A DNA stretch of 6,025 nucleotides from Alphaproteobacteria bacterium (GTDB taxonomy: Bacteria > Pseudomonadota > Alphaproteobacteria > CACIAM-22H2): positions 1-6,025 of the forward strand of contig CANMWW010000158.1 of assembly GCA_947500965.1 (NCBI GenBank), written 5' to 3'. The notes under the pieces are model-generated. The model saw only the letters and a program-made list of their open reading frames with translations. It did not search any database and was not told where the DNA came from. Positions 1 through 4,818 of this stretch are shown one piece after another; the stretch's first letter is position 1; the number at the start of each line of letters is the position of its first letter. The translations under genes were made by a program, and so were the position numbers.

Positions 1-534
1 CCCGAGCGCTGGAGCGGCCCGTCGCTGCCCGGCGCCGACCAGCCGCATGTCCTGTCCTACATCGACTACCTGCGCGACGAGCCCGCGCTCGGGCCCAGCG
101 TCGTCGTCGTCGATGCGCTCGGAGGCAGGCAGGGCGCCGTGGTCGCGGAGGTCCTCGCGTCGAAGGGCCACGCGGTGGAGTTCGTGACGCAGCTCGGCCA
201 GGCCTCCCCGGACCTCGCCTCGAGCCGCGACTGGGGCAAGGTCCACGGCATGCTCAAGCGCATGGGCGTGCGCTTCACGGTCGACGCGGAGCCGACGGCG
301 ATCGGGCCGGACTGGATCGAGCTGCGCGACGTCTATACCGGCGCGGTCGAGCGACGCACGCCGGTCCATGGCGTCGTCATGATGCTGGGCGCCTCGGCCG
401 AGGACGGCCTCTTCCACGAACTGCTCCCCGACCGCGCCCGCGGCCTCGAGCTCAGGCTCGTCGGCGACGCCATGGCGCCGCGCCGCGCGAGCGACGCCAT
501 CCGCGAGGGCGAGATCGCCGCGCGCGAGATCTGA
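1..534 (+). CDS. Old yellow enzyme / trimethylamine-dehydrogenase-type flavin oxidoreductase, C-terminal part (5' truncated by window edge)
   Basis: Frame 1 is open from the first base to TGA at 532-534, giving 177 visible residues. The GTG at 139 is an internal valine (V47), not a start. The visible part matches the C-terminal dinucleotide/ADP-binding half of large NADH:flavin oxidoreductases (2,4-dienoyl-CoA reductase, trimethylamine or dimethylamine dehydrogenase, N-demethylases). A hydrophobic strand and glycine-rich turn (VVVVDALGGRQG, 34-45) is followed by a helix and second strand (GHAVEFVT). The typical family ending is present: GDAMAPRR followed by DAIREGEIAAREI (155-177). In these families that ending binds FAD. 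The glycine turn is not a classical GxGxxG and looks more like the degenerate turn of trimethylamine dehydrogenase relatives than of NADPH-using dienoyl-CoA reductases. The FMN-binding TIM barrel and 4Fe-4S cysteines expected in the family lie upstream of the window, so the substrate cannot be judged. It is followed after 33 bases by the CMD-family gene on the same strand, probably in one operon. Confidence 0.85.
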   Translation, partial: PERWSGPSLPGADQPHVLSYIDYLRDEPALGPSVVVVDALGGRQGAVVAEVLASKGHAVEFVTQLGQASPDLASSRDWGKVHGMLKRMGVRFTVDAEPTAIGPDWIELRDVYTGAVERRTPVHGVVMMLGASAEDGLFHELLPDRARGLELRLVGDAMAPRRASDAIREGEIAAREI

Positions 535-567
535 ACCGACGACACAGCCAGGACAGGAGCGAGCGAC

Positions 568-1017
568 ATGACGCCAGAGGGCAAGAAGGCACTGGACGAG
601 ATCCGCAAGGTGCGCGGCTACACGCTGCCGCTGCACGACGCGCTGGCGGAGACCAACCCCGAGTTCCTCAAGCGCTACGGGGCGCTGTCGTCCTACGTGA
701 TCTTCGGCCCCGGCGAGGACCGCGCGCTCGACCTCAAGACGCGCTTCCTCGTGATGGTCGGCATCACGACGGCGGTGAAGGGCGACCGCGAGGGCATCGA
801 ATGGGCCGCGGCGCGCGCGATCAAGCATGGCGCGACCTGGCAGGAGGTCTACGAGGCCGCGTTCCTCGCGGGCCTGCCCGCCGGCATGCCGGCCTTCGAG
901 GCGGCGTGCAAGGCGCTGAAGGAGATGAAGGCCGGCCGTGGCTGGGTCCCGCAGAAGCTGCCGGCGGCGGGCCGCAAGGCGACGCGCGGCAAGGGGAAGG
1001 CGCGGCGCGCGAAGTGA
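568..1017 (+). CDS. Carboxymuconolactone decarboxylase (CMD) family protein, PcaC-like without CxxC
   Basis: 149 residues. ATG at 568 is preceded by a clear ribosome binding site (AGGAG at 555-559, 8-base gap). Residues 57-110 show the CMD-fold helical core: KTRFLVMVGITTAVKGD, then a helix, then AIKHGATWQEVYEAAF and a LAGLPAGMPAF segment. The last two match the 'NG/HGVTxxEI...AGxPAxxxA' pattern of PcaC. The AhpD redox pair CxxC is absent (the only cysteine is C114), so this is not an AhpD-type peroxidase reductase. It is more likely a PcaC-like lyase/decarboxylase or a non-redox member, probably cytoplasmic and oligomeric. Residues 122-149 form a Lys/Arg/Gly-rich tail outside the core that is probably disordered. 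The stop TGA overlaps the GTG start of the next gene (GTGA at 1014-1017). The true substrate is unknown; 4-carboxymuconolactone itself is doubtful because no protocatechuate genes are nearby. Confidence 0.85.
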   Translation: MTPEGKKALDEIRKVRGYTLPLHDALAETNPEFLKRYGALSSYVIFGPGEDRALDLKTRFLVMVGITTAVKGDREGIEWAAARAIKHGATWQEVYEAAFLAGLPAGMPAFEAACKALKEMKAGRGWVPQKLPAAGRKATRGKGKARRAK

Positions 1018-2621
1018 CGGCCGCGCTGCGCGCCACGGTCGCGATCGTCGGCGCCGGCGCCTCGGGCGCTGCCGTCGCCTGGCGCCTTGCGCGGGCCGGC
1101 ATCGACGTGCTCTGCCTCGAGCAGGGCGGCTGGCTCGACCAGGCGCGCAGCCCCTCGCGCGGCCACGGATGGGAGCGCGCGCTGCAGACGCGCTTCCATC
1201 CCGACCCGAACATCCGCCGCGCGAAGGAGGACTACCCGGTCGCCGCGGAGGACACGCCGATCCAGCCCGCGGCCTTCAACGGCGTCGGCGGCGGCACGCT
1301 GCGCTGGGGCGCGCATTTCCCGCGCCTGCGCCCCTCCGATTTCCGCGTGCGCAGCCTCGACGGCGTCGCCGACGACTGGCCCGTCTCCTACGACGAGCTC
1401 GAGCGCTGGTACGACCTCAACGACGAGATGACGGGCGTCGCGGGCCTCGCGGGCGACCCGGGCAACCCGCCGCGCCTCGCGCCGCGCGACCCGCCCCTGC
1501 CGCTCGGGGAGGGCGGCAGGCGCCTCGCCTCGGGTTTCGATGCGCTGGGCTGGCACTGGTGGCCGTCCGACGCGGCGATCCTCACGCGCCCGCGCCCCGG
1601 CCGCGCGCCCTGCAACAATTGCGGGCCCTGCGGCGTCGGCTGCGTGCGCGGCGCGCGCGCGAGCAACGACAACACGTACTGGCCGGCCGCGATCGCGGCA
1701 GGCGCGCGGCTGGTGACGGGCGCGCGCGTCACGCGCCTGGCGACGGCGGAGGCCGGGCGGCGCATCGGCGCGATCGAGTTCGTCGACGCCACGGGCGAGC
1801 GGCGGCGCGTCGAGAGCGAGTTCGTCGTCCTCGCGGCCAACGGCATGGGCACGCCGCGCCTGCTGCTCGCGTCGGCCGACGCGCATCATCCGCGCGGCCT
1901 TGCCAATGGCAGCGGCCTGGTCGGCCGCCGGCTGATGCACCACCCGACGGCCATCGTCACCGGCGTCTTCGACGCGCGGCTCGATGGCCACAAGGGCCCC
2001 TTCGCCTGCGCGCTCTACAGCCAGGAATTCTACGAGACCGACGCGGCGCGCGGCTGCGTGCGCGGCGTGCAGCTGCAGATGCTGCGCGGATCCGGGCCCG
2101 TGGCCACGGCGCTGGGCGGCTACATGCGCCGCATCGGCTGGGGCAGGGGACACCACCGGGAATTCGCGCGCCAGTTCGCGCGGACCGCGACGCTGACCGT
2201 GACGGCGGAGGACCTGCCCGAGGAGGCGAACCGCGTCACGCTCGACCCCGTGCGCGTCGACGCGGCGGGCGTTCCGGCGCCGCGCCTGTCCTACCGCCTC
2301 GGCGTGAACAGCCGCAGGCTGCTCGACTTCGGGATCGCGCGGGCGAGCGAGGCGCTGCGCGCCGCCGGCGCGGTCGACGTCGTCGTCAACCCGCTGAGCC
2401 GGCAGGCTGGGTTCCACTTCCTCGGCACCGCGCGCATGGGCGAGGATCCGTCGAGCTCGGTCGTGGGCCCCGATGGACGCTGCCACGAGGTCGCCAACCT
2501 CGCGATCGCGGATGGCAGCGTCTTCGTGACCTCGGGCGCGGTCAACCCGACGCCGACGATCCAGGCCCTGGCGCTGCGCATGGCCGACGCGATCGCGGCG
2601 CGGCTGGGGAGGGAAGGATGA
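1014..2621 (+). CDS. GMC-family FAD-dependent dehydrogenase (gluconate/glucose dehydrogenase large-subunit type) with Cys cluster
   Basis: 535 residues from GTG at 1014. This start is chosen because it places the FAD motif at the N-terminus and overlaps the upstream stop by four bases; an in-frame ATG at 801 would lie deep inside the CMD gene. The order of motifs is that of GMC oxidoreductases. There is a Rossmann turn VGAGASG (12-18) with acidic E36 for FAD ribose, then VGGGTLRWGAHF (91-102), the second GMC signature and flavin region. A cysteine cluster CNNCGPCGVGC follows (C200, C203, C206, C210). The C-terminal active site has HFLGTARMG with H468 and AVNPTPTIQALALR with N511, spaced as the His/Asn pair of the family. 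It should oxidise an alcohol, sugar or sugar acid CH-OH group and pass electrons to an acceptor other than oxygen. No Tat or Sec signal is visible at the N-terminus. The next gene encodes its probable small subunit. The exact substrate is unknown. Confidence 0.95.
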   Translation: MTAALRATVAIVGAGASGAAVAWRLARAGIDVLCLEQGGWLDQARSPSRGHGWERALQTRFHPDPNIRRAKEDYPVAAEDTPIQPAAFNGVGGGTLRWGAHFPRLRPSDFRVRSLDGVADDWPVSYDELERWYDLNDEMTGVAGLAGDPGNPPRLAPRDPPLPLGEGGRRLASGFDALGWHWWPSDAAILTRPRPGRAPCNNCGPCGVGCVRGARASNDNTYWPAAIAAGARLVTGARVTRLATAEAGRRIGAIEFVDATGERRRVESEFVVLAANGMGTPRLLLASADAHHPRGLANGSGLVGRRLMHHPTAIVTGVFDARLDGHKGPFACALYSQEFYETDAARGCVRGVQLQMLRGSGPVATALGGYMRRIGWGRGHHREFARQFARTATLTVTAEDLPEEANRVTLDPVRVDAAGVPAPRLSYRLGVNSRRLLDFGIARASEALRAAGAVDVVVNPLSRQAGFHFLGTARMGEDPSSSVVGPDGRCHEVANLAIADGSVFVTSGAVNPTPTIQALALRMADAIAARLGREG

Positions 2622-3028
2622 GCCCGGACATGGCCCTGATGGATGCGGTGCTCGGCACGCTGCTGCCGGGCGAGGGGGCCTGGCCATCGGCCGGCGACCT
2701 GGGCCTTGCAGCGGAGGTCGGCGCGGAACTGGGCGAGGATGGCGCGGCGCTGCTGGCGGCGCTGCCCGCCGGCTTCGCGTCGCTCGACGCGGATGCGCGC
2801 GAGGAGGCGCTGCGCGCGATCGAGGCCGCGCGGCCCGCCGCATTCGAGCGCCTCGTCGCCGCCGCCTACACCGCCTACTACGTCGATGCGCGCGTGCGCA
2901 GGGTGGTCGAGCAGGAGACCGGCTACGAGGACAGGCCGCCGCAGCCGCTGGGCTACGAGCTCGAGCCCTTCGACGAGGCGCTGCTCGAGCGCCAGCGCGC
3001 GCGCCAGCCCTTCTGGCGGCGGCCATGA
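2618..3028 (+). CDS. Gluconate 2-dehydrogenase subunit 3-like small subunit of the GMC dehydrogenase
   Basis: 136 residues. ATG at 2618 overlaps the GMC stop (ATGA) and has a strong purine-rich site (GGGGAGGG, 2606-2613, 4-base gap). The sequence is largely helical, with an early LLPGE motif (15-19) of the kind found near the N-terminus of gluconate 2-dehydrogenase subunit 3 proteins. An aromatic helix follows (YTAYYVD, 84-90), then the proline-rich TGYEDRPPQPLGY (101-113) and a basic, aromatic C-terminus (PFWRRP). Known relatives are small gamma subunits or chaperones needed for maturation, and often for Tat export, of the FAD subunit. This copy starts directly with the helical domain and shows no twin-arginine signal, so co-export by this subunit looks unlikely. 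The assignment rests on position next to a GMC large subunit plus these motifs. The similarity is weaker than for the neighbours, so an uncharacterised GMC-associated protein is the alternative. Confidence 0.72.
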   Translation: MSPDMALMDAVLGTLLPGEGAWPSAGDLGLAAEVGAELGEDGAALLAALPAGFASLDADAREEALRAIEAARPAAFERLVAAAYTAYYVDARVRRVVEQETGYEDRPPQPLGYELEPFDEALLERQRARQPFWRRP

Positions 3029-3597
3029 CGCAGGCCGCGATCCGCCGGCGTGTGCTGCGTGCCATCCCGGCGACGCCAGAGGCGATCGCGCCCTTCGGCG
3101 CGCTGGTGGCGAGCGACGATCGCGTCGCGCCGATCCGCTCGGCCTTCTATGGGGACGCGCTCGAGATCCGCAAGCCGGCGCGGCTGGTGAACGACGCCGA
3201 CATCGAGCTTTCGGTCGCGCGGCTTCGGCGCCGACCGATGGAGGCGCTCTGGCTCGAGCGGCATTTCCTGCACACGCAGGCCTTCATCCCGCTCGGCGGC
3301 AAGCCCTTCGCGATGATCCTCGCGCCGCCCTCCGAGGGCGACCTGCCGGACCTCGACCGCGCGGCGGCCTTCGTCTTCGCGGGCGACCAGGGCCTCGCGA
3401 TGCATGTCGGCACCTGGCACGAATTCCCGCTGGCGATCGAGGACGGCACCGAGATCGTGGTGCTGCTGCGCGGGCAGACGGTCCAGGACCTTGCGCGGCG
3501 CGATGGCAACGAGGCGAGCGGCCCGGACCTGGAGAAGCGCGACCTCGAGCTCCGCTTCGGCCTGCGCCTCGCCGTGGAGCTGCCCGGGCCGGGGTGA
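3025..3597 (+). CDS. Ureidoglycolate lyase (AllA) family cupin protein
   Basis: 190 residues. ATG at 3025 overlaps the previous stop (ATGA at 3025-3028). No good ribosome binding site precedes it, only GC-rich GGCGGCGG, so translation probably depends on coupling to the upstream gene. Family signatures are LERHFLHTQAFIPL (77-90, with H80 and H83) and QGLAMHVGTWHEFPLAI (122-138, with H127, W131 and H132). These match the 'ERHxxxSQAFIPL' and 'QGVxxHxGxWHxPL' blocks of AllA, which cleaves ureidoglycolate to glyoxylate and urea and has a double-stranded beta-helix (cupin) fold. The usual WHHP is WHEFP here, so one histidine of that block is replaced by glutamate. The length is slightly above the usual 160-170 residues. 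No allantoin or purine genes are visible. Because the gene is locked into a dehydrogenase operon, I infer a related lyase or isomerase activity on another substrate. Family membership is well supported, the exact reaction is not. Confidence 0.8.
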   Translation: MTQAAIRRRVLRAIPATPEAIAPFGALVASDDRVAPIRSAFYGDALEIRKPARLVNDADIELSVARLRRRPMEALWLERHFLHTQAFIPLGGKPFAMILAPPSEGDLPDLDRAAAFVFAGDQGLAMHVGTWHEFPLAIEDGTEIVVLLRGQTVQDLARRDGNEASGPDLEKRDLELRFGLRLAVELPGPG

Positions 3598-3602
3598 AGT
3601 CC

Positions 3603-3649
3603 CTCCAGGGCTGGAATGCGCGGTCGCATTCCAGCCCTGGAGAGGTTTT
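3603..3649 (+). terminator. Long perfect hairpin between convergent operons, probable shared terminator
   Basis: Bases 3603-3620 are exactly complementary to 3625-3642, an 18-bp GC-rich stem closing a 4-base loop (CGGT, 3621-3624). One mismatch (C3602/A3643) is then flanked by a further pair (C3601/G3644). On the plus strand the stem is followed after three bases by TTTT (3646-3649), a short U-tract consistent with intrinsic termination of the AllA-containing operon, whose stop ends at 3597. On the minus strand the stem begins 11 bases past the decarboxylase stop but is not followed by a T-run, so termination in that direction would be weaker or factor-assisted. The stem could also simply protect both mRNA 3' ends. 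Confidence 0.8.
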
Positions 3650-3653
3650 CGCG

Positions 3654-4781
3654 TCAGACGCAGTAGGTCTTGATCGGCTCGAAGCCGTTGAAGGCGACCG
3701 AAGCGTAGGTGGTCGTGTAGGCGCCGGTGCTGCGGATCTCGAGCTTGTCGCCGACCTGCAGGTCGATCGGCATGCGGTAGTCCGCCTTCTCGTAGAGCAC
3801 GTCGGCGGAATCGCAGGTCGGGCCCGCCAGGATGACGCGCTCCAGCTTGCCCTTGCGGGGCGTCGAGATCGGGTACTGGATCGCCTCGTCCATCGTCTCG
3901 GCCAGGCCGCCGAACTTGCCGATGTCGAGGTAGACCCAGCGCCGCGGGTCGTTGCGGCCCTTGCGCGAGATCAGCACGACCTCGGTCTGGATGATGCCGG
4001 CGTCGCCGACCATCTGGCGGCCCGGCTCGACGATGATCTCCGGGATGTTGTTGCCGAAATGGCGGCTGAGCGACTCGTGGATCGCCTCGCCATAGGCCGC
4101 CATCGCGGGCATGTCGCGGCGATAGCGCGCCGGGAATCCGCCGCCGATGTTGAGCATCGACAGCTTCACGCCGCGCGCCTCGCACTCCTGGAAGATCCAC
4201 GCCGCCTGCGCGATCGCGTCGTCCCAGGCCTGCGGGTCCTTCTGCTGCGAGCCGACATGGAAGGAGACGCCGTGCGGCACCACGCCGCGCGCCGCCGCCT
4301 CGACCAGCAGGTCGCGCGCCATCTCGATCTCGCAGCCGAACTTGCGGCTGAGCGGCCAGTCGGCGCCGACGCCGGAGGTGAGGATGCGGCAGAAGACCTT
4401 CGCGCCGGGCGCGGCCTCGGCGAGCTTGTCGAGCTCGGCCCCGCTGTCGAAGGCGAAGAGCTTCACGCCGCGCTCGTGCGCCGCCGCGATGTCGCTCTTC
4501 TTCTTGATCGTGTTGCCGTAGCTGATCCGGTCGGCGGAGCCGCCGGCGGCCAGGACCATGTCGATCTCGTTCACGCTCGCCGTGTCGAAGGACGAGCCGA
4601 GGCGCACCAGCAGCTTCAGGATCTCCGGCGCCGGGTTCGCCTTGATCGCGTAGTAGATGCCCGCCGTCGGGACGGCCGTCCGCAGCTTCCTGTAGGCATC
4701 GGCCACGATGTCGAGGTCGACGACGAGGCAGGGCGTCGCGGGACGCTGCTCGGCGAGGAAGCGCTGGATCTTCTTGGTCAT
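3654..4781 (-). CDS. Ornithine (or lysine/ornithine) decarboxylase, fold-type III PLP enzyme
   Basis: 375 residues, from ATG (complement of 4779-4781) to TGA (complement of 3654-3656). The enzyme decarboxylates L-ornithine to putrescine in the cytoplasm. It is of the eukaryote-like alanine-racemase-fold group, not the large SpeC/SpeF type. Visible active-site residues in order: YYAIKANP with K47 (Schiff-base lysine), FHVGSQ with H175 (stacks on PLP), GGGFP 213-217 (phosphate loop), EPGR 252-255 (pyridine nitrogen and phosphate contacts), PTCDSAD with C323/D324 (catalytic pair contributed across the dimer), and GAYTTTYASVAFNGF with Y355. The length is typical for bacterial members. The specificity segment reads YLDIGKFGGL (284-293) where eukaryotic ODC has YVNDGVYGSF, so the acidic residue is one position earlier and some lysine use is possible. 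It follows homospermidine synthase by 37 bases on the same strand, with AGGAG (11-base gap) and AGGA (4-base gap) ahead of the ATG. Confidence 0.94.
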   Translation of the reverse strand: MTKKIQRFLAEQRPATPCLVVDLDIVADAYRKLRTAVPTAGIYYAIKANPAPEILKLLVRLGSSFDTASVNEIDMVLAAGGSADRISYGNTIKKKSDIAAAHERGVKLFAFDSGAELDKLAEAAPGAKVFCRILTSGVGADWPLSRKFGCEIEMARDLLVEAAARGVVPHGVSFHVGSQQKDPQAWDDAIAQAAWIFQECEARGVKLSMLNIGGGFPARYRRDMPAMAAYGEAIHESLSRHFGNNIPEIIVEPGRQMVGDAGIIQTEVVLISRKGRNDPRRWVYLDIGKFGGLAETMDEAIQYPISTPRKGKLERVILAGPTCDSADVLYEKADYRMPIDLQVGDKLEIRSTGAYTTTYASVAFNGFEPIKTYCV

Positions 4782-4818
4782 CTCTTCCTGGTCTCCTCTT
4801 CTTCTTCTTGTTCGAGGT
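4782..4818 (-). promoter_or_regulatory. Purine-rich spacer with tandem Shine-Dalgarno-like motifs ahead of ornithine decarboxylase
   Basis: The 37 bases between the homospermidine synthase stop and the decarboxylase ATG read, on the minus strand, as a run of AAG/GAA triplets, then AGGAG, then AGGA close to the start. The tract is almost pure A/G, in contrast to the GC-rich surroundings. Two overlapping ribosome-binding options (gaps of 11 and 4 bases) are visible. No hairpin or promoter is evident, which supports co-transcription of the two genes. The A/G run probably serves as an unstructured translation-initiation region; that role is inferred. Confidence 0.5.

Noticed and set aside
139..141. 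GTG at 139 as the start of the first gene
   Set aside because: The frame is open to the window edge and the codons before it encode the beta strand of the same nucleotide-binding fold.
801..1013. In-frame ATG at 801 as the start of the GMC gene, adding 71 residues
   Set aside because: The extension lies wholly inside the CMD gene and reads as Gly/Arg-rich shadow sequence. GTG at 1014 puts the FAD motif at the expected N-terminal position.
849..3065. Very long open frame on the minus strand (738 codons) opposite the GMC operon
   Set aside because: It is rich in Arg, Ala and Pro with no recognisable domain, and lies fully opposite genes with clear family motifs. Such shadows are expected at this GC content.
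2643..3597. Direct role of the AllA homologue in purine/allantoin breakdown
   Set aside because: No other purine-degradation gene is in the window and the gene is coupled to a dehydrogenase operon, so only the family name is retained.
2953..4200. Minus-strand open frame of 415 codons spanning the convergent gap
   Set aside because: It overlaps the well-supported decarboxylase in another frame and the AllA gene on the other strand, with no motif of its own.
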